A DNA stretch of 64,000 nucleotides from Bacteroidales bacterium UBA1410 (GCA_002305015.1 DBPW01000038.1:1-64000), one strand, 5' to 3'; numbered from the stretch's first letter, positions 19,602 through 29,250 are shown. Numbers and translations: made by a program. The notes: generated by a model from the letters alone, not told the origin.

Positions 19602-20552
19602 ATGAAAGTTTCAGAACGAATACGAACAGCAACAAAAACCGCTTTTTCTTTTGAATTGTTGCCTCCCCTTAAAGGGAATGGAATTTATCAGGTTTTTGAC
19701 ACGATAGATAGACTCAAAGAGTTTGATCCAAAATATATTAATATCACTACTCATCATAGCGAAACAGTTTATAGAGAAGATAAGGATGGTGTAATTCGTA
19801 AAGTAAATGTTCGTCGGCGGCCGGGAACAGTTGCCCTGGCTGCAGCCATTCAAAACAGATATGGCATCACGGCAGTTCCTCATATCATTTGTAAGGGTTT
19901 TTCGAAGCAGGAAACAGAATACGCTTTAATTGATCTTATGTTTCTCGGAATTACTAATCTGCTGCTGTTGCGTGGGGATACCCATAAATTGAATGAAGAA
20001 CAGAAAAAAATGGATAGCCACGAACATGCAACCGATTTGCAGGAACAAGTTAACAATTTTAATCAAGGTATTGCTCTTGACGGAAGTAGATTCACGCCTC
20101 CCGAAGAACCTTTTTCTTATGGAATGGCTTGCTATCCGGAGAAACATGCCGAATCTCCTAACATGGAATCTGAAATTTTTTACACAAAAATGAAGGTTGA
20201 TAAGGGAGCAGAATATTTGGTAACCCAGATGTTTTTCGATAATCGGAAATATTTCGAATTTGTTGATCGATGTTGTGCTGAAGGTATTCATGTACCGATT
20301 ATACCCGGCATAAAACCCATCCACATGAAAAATCAACTGACCGTTTTACCTAAAATTTTCGGAACCAATATTCCTGAAGATTTGGCAAAGGAGTTGCGAA
20401 AATGCAAAAACGATGAAGATGCCAAAGAAGTGGGAGTAGAATGGTGTACAGCTCAGTGTAAGGAACTTATTCAACACAATGTGCCGAGTATTCATTTTTA
20501 TTCTTTAATGGCAACAGAGAGTGTTTACAGGGTTGCAAAGGAAATTTATTAA
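19602..20552 (+). CDS. metF: 5,10-methylenetetrahydrofolate reductase
   Basis: A 316-residue FAD-dependent TIM-barrel enzyme reducing methylene-THF to methyl-THF for methionine synthesis. The opening FSFELLPPLKG matches the family's conserved N-terminal strand with its catalytic Glu; LLLLRGD, CYPEKH, TQMFFDN and IPGIKPI follow in the expected order. It lies 11 bases after rseP, so cotranscription is likely. No riboswitch-like element precedes it. Confidence 0.95.
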   Translation: MKVSERIRTATKTAFSFELLPPLKGNGIYQVFDTIDRLKEFDPKYINITTHHSETVYREDKDGVIRKVNVRRRPGTVALAAAIQNRYGITAVPHIICKGFSKQETEYALIDLMFLGITNLLLLRGDTHKLNEEQKKMDSHEHATDLQEQVNNFNQGIALDGSRFTPPEEPFSYGMACYPEKHAESPNMESEIFYTKMKVDKGAEYLVTQMFFDNRKYFEFVDRCCAEGIHVPIIPGIKPIHMKNQLTVLPKIFGTNIPEDLAKELRKCKNDEDAKEVGVEWCTAQCKELIQHNVPSIHFYSLMATESVYRVAKEIY

Positions 20553-20611
20553 AAAGTTTTTCGAAAATAGGGTAAAGAGTGGGATGTCTCAGTTAGCAAT
20601 TGAAGGAGAAT

Positions 20612-21721
20612 ATGTATTTTAAAGATATCATTGGATTACGGGATATAAAAAAGCATCTTTTGGAATCTGCACAAAGGGGGGTTGTTCCTCATGCCTATTT
20701 GTTTTATGGACCTGAGGGAGTGGGTAAATTGCCGCTTGCCATTGCGTATGCAAGGTATCTCAATTGTTTGAATCCTCAGGCTGATGATGCGTGTGGTGAA
20801 TGTCCTTCATGCCTAAAATTCAATAAATTAGCTCATCCCGATTTGCATTTTGCTTTTCCTGTTATTAAATCCAAAGTTTCTGACGAATATTTGCCGCAAT
20901 GGCGTGATTTTCTTTCTCAACATACCTATTTTAATCTCAATGACTGGCTTAATTTCATTGATGCTCAAAATGCACAAGGAATTATTTATGCTAAAGAAAG
21001 CGAAGAGATTATTCGAAAGCTCAGTTTGAAAATTTATGAGGCAAAATATCGTATCATGATAGTTTGGCTGCCGGAAAAAATGCATGAAGTATGTGCGAAT
21101 AAGCTTTTGAAAATGATTGAGGAGCCACCGGTTAATACGGTATTTTTGTTGGTCTCCGAAGAGCCGGAAGAAGTGTTGCCAACCATTCAATCCCGTTGTC
21201 AACTTGTTCATATAAATACAATTGAGCAGGACGAAATGGTAAATGCCATTGAGTCGAGGTATCGTCTTTCAGAAAAAGATGCCTTATCGGTTGTTCATAT
21301 TGCCAATGGCAGTTTTACCAAAGCGGTAAAAATTATCGAGTCGACAGATGAAACAAAATATTTTTTTAATTTGTTTAAAACGATGATGCGCGCATCTGTT
21401 TCACGAAACATAAAAAATATCAAAGCAATAGCAAATGAAATTGCCGGTATAGGACGTGAGATGCAGAAGAGTTATGTGCTGTATTGTTTACGAATGTTTC
21501 GCGAATATTTCATAAACAACCTGCATGAACCCCAAATGGTATATTTAAATAGTGAAGAAGCCGATTTTGGGCTTCGTTTTTCTCCTTTCATCAATGAGCG
21601 AAATGTAGAGAAACTTAACGATGAGTTTTCACTAGCCTATCGGCAAATTGAACAAAACGGCAATGCAAAGATCATTTTTCTCGATCTTTGTTTGAAAATT
21701 ACCGTTTTATTATTAAATTAA
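20612..21721 (+). CDS. holB: DNA polymerase III subunit delta'
   Basis: A 369-residue AAA+ clamp-loader subunit. The N-terminus reads FKDIIGLRDIKKHL then AYLFYGPEGVGKLPLA. The P-loop keeps Lys, but the usual Thr/Ser that coordinates magnesium is Leu, consistent with a non-hydrolysing delta' subunit. A zinc-binding cluster (Cys in LNCLN, then DDACGECPSC) follows near residue 50-68, and the EEPP motif is near 170. The ATG at 20612 is preferred to an in-frame TTG at 20600. The C-terminal collar region is divergent. Confidence 0.88.
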   Translation: MYFKDIIGLRDIKKHLLESAQRGVVPHAYLFYGPEGVGKLPLAIAYARYLNCLNPQADDACGECPSCLKFNKLAHPDLHFAFPVIKSKVSDEYLPQWRDFLSQHTYFNLNDWLNFIDAQNAQGIIYAKESEEIIRKLSLKIYEAKYRIMIVWLPEKMHEVCANKLLKMIEEPPVNTVFLLVSEEPEEVLPTIQSRCQLVHINTIEQDEMVNAIESRYRLSEKDALSVVHIANGSFTKAVKIIESTDETKYFFNLFKTMMRASVSRNIKNIKAIANEIAGIGREMQKSYVLYCLRMFREYFINNLHEPQMVYLNSEEADFGLRFSPFINERNVEKLNDEFSLAYRQIEQNGNAKIIFLDLCLKITVLLLN

Positions 21722-21797
21722 TCGTGCGATCCATTTTGGATTGCAATATAAGAAGTTGAATCAATATAAAATTCGGTAAATTAGCATCTATTTTTCT

Positions 21798-23030
21798 ATG
21801 GAAAATGAAAATAATTCAATATATGAAGATTTTTCGGATATCGTTCCTGAAAAATCATCCACAATAAAAAATTCAACGTGCTGTTACGGTTGCACCCCTC
21901 ATATCAATAAATTGCATACTTATGATTGGCTGCATGATTATCCCGAAATGCAAGCAGCCACTAAAATGGTGGAGGTGCAATTTAAAAATACCCGAAAAGG
22001 ATATTATATCAATAGCAACAATATCGATTTGAAAATTGGGGACATGGTAGCTGTGGAAGCAATCCCCGGACACGATATTGGCACCGTTTCGCTTACCGGT
22101 AAGTTGGTGGAACTGCAAATGAAAAAGAACAACTATCGTGAGGAGAATAACGGTGGGTTAAAACGCGTATACCGTATTGCAAGGCCTACGGATTTGGAAA
22201 AATACAATCAAGCAAAAGCAAGAGAATATCCAACAATGATCCGTTCTCGTCAGATAGCTGAAGAGTTGGGTTTGCAAATGAAAATAGGAGATGTTGAGTA
22301 TCAAGGTGATGGTAGCAAGGCTATTTTTTATTATATTGCCGACGAACGGGTAGATTTTCGCCAGTTAATTAAAGTTTTGGCATCGGAATTCAAGGTTAAG
22401 ATCGAAATGAAACAAATTGGAGCAAGGCAGGAGGCCGGGCGAATTGGAGGAATCGGACCTTGTGGGCGCGAATTATGCTGCAGCTGTTGGATGACAAACT
22501 TTGTATCGGTTTCCACATCGTGTGCCCGTTGTCAGGATCTTTCTATTAATCCACAAAAATTGGCCGGTCAGTGTGGAAAACTAAAGTGTTGTCTCAATTA
22601 CGAAATCGATGCTTATGTAGAGGCTCAAAAAAACTTGCCTTCTTATGAAATTGTTCTCCAAACAAAAGATGCCGATTATTATCATGTCAAAACCGATATT
22701 TTTCAAGGCCAACTCACTTATTCCACCGATAAGAACAATCCTGTTCATTTGGTTACCATCTCCAAAGAACGGGTTTTTGAAGTTATCAATATGAATAAGA
22801 AAGGTGAAAAACCCTCAAAATTGGAACCGGATCTTGTAGAAGATATTCAAAAAGAGGCTCTTTATGTGAATGACCTATTGAAAGATCAAAACATCGATCG
22901 TTTCGATGAAGAAATGGGTTCTTCGACAGTCAAAAAGAAGAAGAAAAAGAAAAAACGCAAACAAAATAAAAAATCTGCAAAGATAAAAACAGAGAATTCG
23001 TCGGATAATTCCGATAAAAATGAAGAGTAA
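21798..23030 (+). CDS. ricT: PSP1-domain protein RicT (YaaT-like)
   Basis: A 410-residue protein with a PSP1 domain (about residues 110-200), related to Bacillus RicT, which acts in a Y-complex affecting RNA processing; its role in Bacteroidetes is not established. Cysteines are dense and conserved: CCYGC near residue 28, then CGRELCCSCW, CARCQD and CGKLKCCLNYE between about 215 and 272, suggesting metal or Fe-S binding. The C-terminal 40 residues are a Lys-rich tail that includes eight Lys in a row. It overlaps gldH by 11 bases. Confidence 0.88.
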   Translation: MENENNSIYEDFSDIVPEKSSTIKNSTCCYGCTPHINKLHTYDWLHDYPEMQAATKMVEVQFKNTRKGYYINSNNIDLKIGDMVAVEAIPGHDIGTVSLTGKLVELQMKKNNYREENNGGLKRVYRIARPTDLEKYNQAKAREYPTMIRSRQIAEELGLQMKIGDVEYQGDGSKAIFYYIADERVDFRQLIKVLASEFKVKIEMKQIGARQEAGRIGGIGPCGRELCCSCWMTNFVSVSTSCARCQDLSINPQKLAGQCGKLKCCLNYEIDAYVEAQKNLPSYEIVLQTKDADYYHVKTDIFQGQLTYSTDKNNPVHLVTISKERVFEVINMNKKGEKPSKLEPDLVEDIQKEALYVNDLLKDQNIDRFDEEMGSSTVKKKKKKKKRKQNKKSAKIKTENSSDNSDKNEE

Positions 23031-23502
23031 CCCGTATTTTTTCTTGGTCTTTTTTTGGGTCATCTTGTTGTCGTGTAACGAGAACGGAGAATATTATGCC
23101 TTTAAACATCTCTCGGGTGGACAATGGCCGAGGGATAGCGTTATATGTATTCAATTCGATTCCCTTCGGTTAAATCCGTCCGATATCTATCAGGTGGATA
23201 TTGAAATTATGCACAACAAAAGCTATCCCTATCAAGATTTGTGCCTCTTGATTGGAAATAATTTGCAAGATTCCATTTTGCAATACGATACGTTAAAATG
23301 CAGGGTTTGCGATCAATATGGAAAATGGTTAAGTTCCGGAGGGAGTGGATTGCATCAACTTTCGGCATCCTATAAGAAAAATATAAGGGCAAAGGATAGC
23401 GTAAATACTTATCGTTTTTTTATTCGTCAGTTTATGAAGGATGATCCGTTGTTGGGAATAGAAAGGATAGGTGTAAAAATTTCTAAGGCAATAAATCAGT
23501 GA
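23020..23502 (+). CDS. gldH: GldH-family lipoprotein
   Basis: A 160-residue exported protein with hydrophobic N-terminus and lipobox LLSC (Cys19). GldH was defined as a gliding-motility lipoprotein in Flavobacterium; homologues are also found in non-gliding Bacteroidales, so motility should not be inferred. The mature part starts ENGEYYAFKHLSGGQWPRDS, matching the family. It begins inside the ricT 3' end, and ricT-gldH adjacency recurs in the phylum. The protein is predicted to sit in an outer or inner membrane leaflet by its lipid anchor. Confidence 0.85.
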   Translation: MKSNPYFFLVFFWVILLSCNENGEYYAFKHLSGGQWPRDSVICIQFDSLRLNPSDIYQVDIEIMHNKSYPYQDLCLLIGNNLQDSILQYDTLKCRVCDQYGKWLSSGGSGLHQLSASYKKNIRAKDSVNTYRFFIRQFMKDDPLLGIERIGVKISKAINQ

Positions 23503-23613
23503 TTTCCACCTTCAATTTCTCTTAACGTCAACAATAAAGAGACTGCCTCGAAATACAAAATAAGCCGCCGTGAATTAAATCGTTGGGCGTAATAAACAAA
23601 AGAAATAATAATG

Positions 23614-23650
23614 TGAGGGTGAAATCAGATGGTGATACACCCTCATTGTT
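23614..23650. terminator. Probable bidirectional terminator between gldH and the GH57 gene
   Basis: TGAGGGTG at 23614-23621 and CACCCTCA at 23638-23645 form a perfect 8-bp stem with a 16-base loop, followed by TTGTTTCT on the plus strand and by an AT-rich tract on the minus side. It sits between convergent genes. Confidence 0.5.
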
Positions 23651-23680
23651 TCTATGTAGCGAAGGGGGGGGAGAAAAGAA

Positions 23681-25009
23681 TTATTCTCCTTCTTCTTTTT
23701 TTACAAACTTCTCCACATTGGCTTCTCGGATGCTTTTCAGTTCGGCTTCTAATTTTTTGATTTTCTTTTCCTGATTACGGATGACGGTAAGGAGAGAACT
23801 AAGCTCCTCATTTTCCACTGTATCGGGGTATTGAGCTTTCACGCGGGCAATAAAATCGCTTAATACATTCATGTAGTTGTTAAAGGCATCATAGGGAGAA
23901 GGATAAGGACTAAACCGGGTATAGCTTTCCCCTTTCGAAAAATGCTTAGTTGACATATAGTAAAAATGGTCGCTGGTTTGCAAATAAAGCCAATCCTGCT
24001 TCAATCGTCGATCCTCACACAATCGAACCCGCTCGCTAATCCCGTAAAGTGTATTAAAAGCGCTGCGCTGCAACGTGTTTCCGAGCCATGCACTTAAATC
24101 GCGTTCCTCATCCGACCATGAAATAGGATCGGGTACCGAGATTGGACCCACCGATTTATAATTGTCCAGAATTTCACCGGGTGTTGCAAATTCGATATTA
24201 TTTTCAAAGGCAAAACGAGGCAACGCTTTCATAAACTCGAAGATACCCGTATAGGAAGGTTGAAGATTGCCAAATGTTTCGTAATTCATAAAAAGATTGA
24301 TAACCTCTTCCTCTGCCGGAATTGCTGCTATCCAACTAATGAATTTTTCTGCTGTTAGTGGATAGTCATGCCAAGAGTAATCTGAAAAATGAAAAGTAAT
24401 ATTTTCAGTTAACCCTGAATTTCTGAGCAGTAACTTTAAGTTGGGTTGCGTTTCGGAGTGATAAACATAATTCGGGCTTTTCCAACCTAAAACCTGTTTA
24501 GCACCTTCGGTAATCATTTTTTTATATCCCATGTTGTAAACCAATTCCGATATTTCGTCAGAATAAATAAGTTCGGTATTACGGAATACGGTGGGTTCCT
24601 GATCGAACAGCAATTTTATTTTATCTGCGTGTTGCTTTACCTGCCTTTGAAATTCTATGGGATCGCCCAATGAGGAAAGGGAATGGGCATATGTTTCGGA
24701 AAGGAATTCAACATTTCCGGTTTTGCTCAATTCCATAAGTCCGTCGATCACTTCAGGAGCATAAATTTCCAATTGATCCAATGCAACACCTGAAATGGAA
24801 AACGCGATTTTAAAACGTCCTTTGTAAAGATTGATTAAATCTAAAAACATGCGGTTGGCCGGCAGAAAAGATTTATCGGCAATTTGTTGTAGAATGGTTT
24901 CATTGGAATAATCATCGTAATAGTAATGATCTTTTCCAATATTGAAAAAACGATATCTTTTTAGCCGTAAAGGCTGGTGGATCTGAAAATAAAAACAAAT
25001 TTTTTTCAT
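23681..25009 (-). CDS. Glycoside hydrolase family 57 (alpha-amylase type)
   Basis: A 442-residue cytoplasmic alpha-glucan-acting enzyme. The N-terminus FYFQIHQPLRLKRY is the GH57 signature of the first barrel strand. The probable nucleophile is the Glu in FRNTELIYSD near residue 143, and FMNYETFG near residue 245 fits the fourth conserved region. The last 45 residues form a Lys/Glu-rich coiled coil. No signal peptide is present. It is the distal gene of a three-gene operon with a GT4 enzyme and a debranching enzyme; the set suggests glycogen or malto-oligosaccharide metabolism. Confidence 0.9.
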   Translation of the reverse strand: MKKICFYFQIHQPLRLKRYRFFNIGKDHYYYDDYSNETILQQIADKSFLPANRMFLDLINLYKGRFKIAFSISGVALDQLEIYAPEVIDGLMELSKTGNVEFLSETYAHSLSSLGDPIEFQRQVKQHADKIKLLFDQEPTVFRNTELIYSDEISELVYNMGYKKMITEGAKQVLGWKSPNYVYHSETQPNLKLLLRNSGLTENITFHFSDYSWHDYPLTAEKFISWIAAIPAEEEVINLFMNYETFGNLQPSYTGIFEFMKALPRFAFENNIEFATPGEILDNYKSVGPISVPDPISWSDEERDLSAWLGNTLQRSAFNTLYGISERVRLCEDRRLKQDWLYLQTSDHFYYMSTKHFSKGESYTRFSPYPSPYDAFNNYMNVLSDFIARVKAQYPDTVENEELSSLLTVIRNQEKKIKKLEAELKSIREANVEKFVKKEEGE

Positions 25010-25034
25010 ACAAATTTCATGCTTTTCTGATTAA

Positions 25035-26297
25035 TTATCTATAAACGAGTTGGTTGTAAATATCGCGTACTTTTTGAGCAGCGTATTCCCATTTTATGTT
25101 GTTTACTTCTTTTTTTCCCTCTTCCTTGAGAAATTCGGCGATACCCGGATAGGTACAGAGAGAATAGATGGAATCGGCCATAGCATCCACATCCCAGTAA
25201 TCGGTTTTGATGACATAATTCAGAATTTCAGAGCAACCCGATTGATACGAAATAATGCAGGGCACGCCACATTGCATGGCTTCAAGGGGTGAGATGCCAA
25301 AAGGTTCAGATACGGAGGGCATCACATATACATCGCTCGATTTAAACATTTCGTATACCTGTCTTCCTCGAAGAAACCCGGTAAAATGAAATCGGTCGGC
25401 TATACCTCTGTCGGCTACCATATGAATCATCTGGTTCAGCATATCGCCACTTCCGGCCATCACAAAACGAATATGGTTTGTTCTTTTGAGTACCTGTGTG
25501 GCTGCTTCTACAAAAAATTCGGGTCCTTTTTGCATGGTAATGCGGCCGAGAAAAGTAACGATCTTTTCCGGGACTCCGGCCAATCGTTCAATGGCTTCAA
25601 TTTCAGGACTTAGAGGTTCTACCGCATTGTGAACCGTTACTACTTTATCCTCCGGTTGATGATAATTATCGATTACGGTTTTGCGCGTTAGATTGCTTAC
25701 GCAAATAATCTTGTCGCAGTGATCCATTCCGTCTTTTTCGATGCCATAGACGATAGGATTGGGCTTTCCGCGACTACGGTCGAATTCGGTTGCATGAACA
25801 TGAATAACGAGTGGTTTACCCGAAACACTTTTCGCATGAAGCCCTGCAGGATAAGTAAGCCAATCGTGTGCATGAATAATATCAAAATCGTACGTTCGGG
25901 CAATTACGCCGGCCACGATGGAATAATTGTTGATCTCCTCTAAAATATTAGAAGGATAGCGTCCCGAAAATTCAATGCAACCCAAGTCATTCGTGTAGAT
26001 ATAGTTAAAATCGGCGTAAATATGATCACGCAAGCGATAATATTCGTCGGGATTCATAAATTTTCCCAGGCGATTCTTTACTGTTTCCCAAGGCACATCA
26101 CGCCATACAACAGGGGTGTTGTTAGCTCCGATTATTTTCACAAAACTCTGATCCTCGTCACCCCAAGCTTTGGGTATTACAAAAGTGATTTCCATGTCAG
26201 CTTGCATGGAAAGGCCCTTTGTTATTCCATAGCAGGCAGTTCCGAGTCCGCCGAGAATATGAGGTGGAAATTCCCACCCAAACATCAATACTTTCAT
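25035..26297 (-). CDS. GT4-type glycosyltransferase, probably alpha-glucan related
   Basis: A 420-residue GT-B fold enzyme. The N-terminus MLFGWEFPP-like stretch (MFGWEFPPHILGGLG) resembles bacterial glycogen synthases and GT4 enzymes; HAHDWLTYPAG and IHVHATEFDR mark the acceptor half. The C-terminal donor domain has LGRITMQKGPE and the EX7E motif in EPFGISPLE near residue 335. Its position between GH57 and a debranching enzyme suggests alpha-glucan synthesis, but the exact donor (ADP- or UDP-glucose) cannot be read. It ends 25 bases before the GH57 gene and starts 3 bases after the debranching gene. Confidence 0.85.
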   Translation of the reverse strand: MKVLMFGWEFPPHILGGLGTACYGITKGLSMQADMEITFVIPKAWGDEDQSFVKIIGANNTPVVWRDVPWETVKNRLGKFMNPDEYYRLRDHIYADFNYIYTNDLGCIEFSGRYPSNILEEINNYSIVAGVIARTYDFDIIHAHDWLTYPAGLHAKSVSGKPLVIHVHATEFDRSRGKPNPIVYGIEKDGMDHCDKIICVSNLTRKTVIDNYHQPEDKVVTVHNAVEPLSPEIEAIERLAGVPEKIVTFLGRITMQKGPEFFVEAATQVLKRTNHIRFVMAGSGDMLNQMIHMVADRGIADRFHFTGFLRGRQVYEMFKSSDVYVMPSVSEPFGISPLEAMQCGVPCIISYQSGCSEILNYVIKTDYWDVDAMADSIYSLCTYPGIAEFLKEEGKKEVNNIKWEYAAQKVRDIYNQLVYR

Positions 26298-26300
26298 TTT

Positions 26301-28268
26301 TTATATCGTTGATCCTTTTTGAGGTTCACTTTCATAAGATTTCATTATTTTTAGCGCCCGAAGTAATTCTGAAACACTCATGGCAAAGGAGAATCCCCCA
26401 CGCCCGATGAATGGAGGCGTAGAGTCGTACATTTCTGAAATAGTGCCGATGCAGTCGTTTTGCATTTCGCCTTCCATTGCCACCATAATTCTGTCGGCCA
26501 ATGATAAACCGCTTTTGTGGAAAACTTTTAGGTAAGCCTCGATATAGTGGCCAAATAGCCAAGGGAAAGCCATACCATTAAAGTAAGCAAAAGTTTTTTC
26601 TTCGGGACTGCCGGTGTAATGCGGTCTAAAATTACCGCTCTTCGGACTTAACGTCCGGATGCCGCAATTGCTGAGCAATTCTTTTGTCACGTAATCGATT
26701 ACCGATTTTTGTTGACTGCGTTCCAACGGTGAATAGTCGAGCGAAACAGCAAAAATCATATTCGGTCGAACGTTTACGTCAGCATACCCATTTTCAACAT
26801 AATCGTATAAATATCCGGCTTCATTCATAAAGGTAGATACAAATGTGTGCCTTACAATTTCTGCTTTTTCACGAAACAATGTCGTCAATTCTTTATCCTT
26901 AGTAATTTCGGCTATTTCTTCGGCAAAACACAAGGCATTATACCAAAGAGCATTAAATTCAACCAAATAACCCGATCTGGGAACCACAGGTTTTCCGTAC
27001 AGCATCGCATTCATCCAACTAACAGCAACCGTATGCCCGTCAGTATAAACCAAACCGGTTTCAATATTAACCTTTAGGTTGGGGTGTTTGTTCGTTAAAA
27101 TATACTTCATGATGAAAAAAAGAAAAGGAGCATACTTTTCAATGCACGTTTCGTTATCTTCTTTCCAGTATTGTTGCAATGCCCAAATTACCCATAAAAG
27201 CACATCGGGATCATCGATTTGTTTAATGGTGTGTTTTAGTGGTTTTTCTTCCATAAAATCCATCAAATGCGGAATTGCCGAGTCCATTATCTTTTCGAAA
27301 TCGTTAATTCTTTCCACAGCCAACGTACTGCCGGGCAATGAAATAAACAGATCTCGAGCGCGAACTTTAAACCACGGATAGCCGGCCAATAAATAGGTTT
27401 CGTTTTCTTTTGGGATATAATGGAACTGATGACTTGAATTCCTGAGGCAATTATAAAAATTGGAACGAGGGGTTCGTTTTCTTAATTCGTCATCAAATTC
27501 ATCAGCTAATGTAGCTGTATCCACCATAATATCGCTTGCCGAAAGAATAATTTCCTCGTCTTTTTCGATTGGCATTTCAAAATAGCCGGGCACATAAAGA
27601 TCTTCCTGATAGGAATCGCCATTCTGTTGGTCCAGCACGTATTCGATACCTCGATACCAGTCCGGGTGATAAATAAATTCGTTGTTTTTGTTGAATTGAA
27701 GAAAAAGTTCAGGGTATCCAAAGTACATACAGGTGCTGATACCGTTTTCAACATAGCGGTATGAACGATCGACCTGATCGTTTTCTCTGGTTAATTGCGA
27801 GGCTTTTCGGAAGGCCAGAAATGGTTTAAATCGGATGGTAGTGGGAGAATGAGCGTCGATGAGTTTATAGCGGATCATTAATCTGTTTTCTCGCGATGAA
27901 AACATGGTTTCTTTGGAAAGAAGAACGCCACCCACCCTGTAAATGGTTTGAGGAACACTATCACAATTGAATTCGCGAATGTATTGATGCCCTTTCGGAT
28001 AATAAATATCTCCGCTATATTTGTGAATTCCCAGGTTGAATTCGGCTCCATGTTGAATAATGGTTTCATCCACGGCAGATAAAATCACATGATTTTCATC
28101 GTCGAGATAAGGAATAGGCATTACCAGCAATCCTTGGTATTTGCTGGTATTGCAACCCGAAATAGAGGTGTTTTGATAAGCCCCTTTTCTGTTAGTTCTC
28201 AGAACGCTTCGATATAACGAATATTCCAGATTTATCATTAAACTTCTATCGAATTTAAGATAACTCAT
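26301..28268 (-). CDS. Glycogen debranching enzyme (amylo-alpha-1,6-glucosidase)
   Basis: A 655-residue enzyme removing alpha-1,6 branches. An N-terminal beta-rich domain (about residues 1-270, with GAYQNTSISGCNTSKYQGLL) is followed by a GH133-like (alpha/alpha)6 barrel (about 290-640) containing YLLAGYPWFKVRARDLFIS and, later, SGYLVEFNALWYNALCFA. The C-terminal end has GTISEMYDSTPPF. Motifs and length fit the bacterial/archaeal short debranching type, with no glucanotransferase domain. It is promoter-proximal in the operon. Confidence 0.92.
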   Translation of the reverse strand: MSYLKFDRSLMINLEYSLYRSVLRTNRKGAYQNTSISGCNTSKYQGLLVMPIPYLDDENHVILSAVDETIIQHGAEFNLGIHKYSGDIYYPKGHQYIREFNCDSVPQTIYRVGGVLLSKETMFSSRENRLMIRYKLIDAHSPTTIRFKPFLAFRKASQLTRENDQVDRSYRYVENGISTCMYFGYPELFLQFNKNNEFIYHPDWYRGIEYVLDQQNGDSYQEDLYVPGYFEMPIEKDEEIILSASDIMVDTATLADEFDDELRKRTPRSNFYNCLRNSSHQFHYIPKENETYLLAGYPWFKVRARDLFISLPGSTLAVERINDFEKIMDSAIPHLMDFMEEKPLKHTIKQIDDPDVLLWVIWALQQYWKEDNETCIEKYAPFLFFIMKYILTNKHPNLKVNIETGLVYTDGHTVAVSWMNAMLYGKPVVPRSGYLVEFNALWYNALCFAEEIAEITKDKELTTLFREKAEIVRHTFVSTFMNEAGYLYDYVENGYADVNVRPNMIFAVSLDYSPLERSQQKSVIDYVTKELLSNCGIRTLSPKSGNFRPHYTGSPEEKTFAYFNGMAFPWLFGHYIEAYLKVFHKSGLSLADRIMVAMEGEMQNDCIGTISEMYDSTPPFIGRGGFSFAMSVSELLRALKIMKSYESEPQKGSTI

Positions 28269-28312
28269 TGTTTGTAAATTTAAAATAATAAATTGTGTGT
28301 TTAAATCTTTTC

Positions 28313-28343
28313 GAAAGATAGATAATTTAATATTATTTACAAA
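28313..28343 (-). promoter_or_regulatory. Probable promoter of the alpha-glucan operon
   Basis: Read on the minus strand: TTTG (28343-28340), a 19-base spacer and TATCTTTC (28320-28313), one mismatch from TAnnTTTG. The leader would be about 40 bases. Confidence 0.45.
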
Positions 28344-28381
28344 AACAATTCAATTGTTTTTTTATTTCAATAATTTGTAAA

Positions 28382-28389
28382 TATCTTTG
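28382..28389 (+). promoter_or_regulatory. -7 box upstream of the rhomboid gene
   Basis: TATCTTTG, 67 bases before the rhomboid ATG. No TTG lies at the usual distance upstream (the region is T-rich), so only the -7 element is supported. Confidence 0.35.
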
Positions 28390-28455
28390 ATACTACGGAA
28401 ATTTACCCGTTTCGATATGAAATTAATTTTCATACCTCATAATATTTTTTAGTAA

Positions 28456-29196
28456 ATGATGAGCGAAAATAGTGAAATTGCCCGAGAAAAAAAGCGGATG
28501 TGGTTAGCGCTGATTCCATCGATTGTATATGTTGTCTTGCTATGGTTGATCGTTGGTTTATATGGTTCTAATGTTTTCGGATTCGATCTTTTTAGAATGG
28601 GAATTCTTCCTCGTCATATGCAGGGTTTACCGGGAATTGTTTTTGCTCCGTTGATTCATGAATCGGTTTCTCATTTATTCTCCAATACGATTCCGATATT
28701 GATTTTAATGTGGTGTTTATTTTATTTCTATAGTGAAATTGCCTTTAAGTCTTTTTTATATTTGTGGATTCTCAGTGGTTTATTAACGTGGATTATCGGG
28801 CGCGAATCGTATCATATTGGGGCCAGCGGTTTGATTTTTGCCCTGATTTTTTTCTTGTTTTTCAGTGGTATTTTAAGAAAACATGTTCCGTTGATTGCCT
28901 TATCGCTGGTCGTAATATTCATATATGGAAGTATGATATGGAGTATTTTTCCTTTTTCGGAAAGGATTGATGCACAAATTTCGTGGGAATCGCATCTTTC
29001 AGGAGCTATTAGTGGTTTAATTGTGGCTGTTGGTTTAAGAAAACAAGGTCCGCAAAAACCTTTGTCGATTCAGGAAGAAGATGACAAGGAAGAAGGAAGC
29101 GTTGGTGGTAATGATGAGGATTATTATGCCATATTGTCATTTACCTGCAATCCTTTCATAAAACTCATAACTAAAAGTCGCTCAAACATTTTTTAG
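28456..29196 (+). CDS. Rhomboid-family intramembrane serine protease
   Basis: A 246-residue protein with about six membrane spans, predicted to cleave membrane proteins within the bilayer. The catalytic dyad is intact: Ser124 in GASGLIFAL and His180 in ESHLSGAISG. The supporting HESVSHLFSNTIP motif in the second helix is also present. The cytoplasmic C-terminal tail (about 200-246) is acidic at first, with EEDDKEEG, and then basic. A second ATG at 28459 is equally possible. Substrates are unknown. Confidence 0.9.
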   Translation: MMSENSEIAREKKRMWLALIPSIVYVVLLWLIVGLYGSNVFGFDLFRMGILPRHMQGLPGIVFAPLIHESVSHLFSNTIPILILMWCLFYFYSEIAFKSFLYLWILSGLLTWIIGRESYHIGASGLIFALIFFLFFSGILRKHVPLIALSLVVIFIYGSMIWSIFPFSERIDAQISWESHLSGAISGLIVAVGLRKQGPQKPLSIQEEDDKEEGSVGGNDEDYYAILSFTCNPFIKLITKSRSNIF

Positions 29197-29250
29197 TGTA
29201 AATCGTATGAAAGCCTAGAAAAAAAAGAATAACAGGATTCAAAAATCGAT

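Noticed and set aside
23020..23502. gldH as evidence of gliding motility
   Set aside because: GldH homologues occur in non-gliding Bacteroidales, and no other gld or spr genes are in the window.
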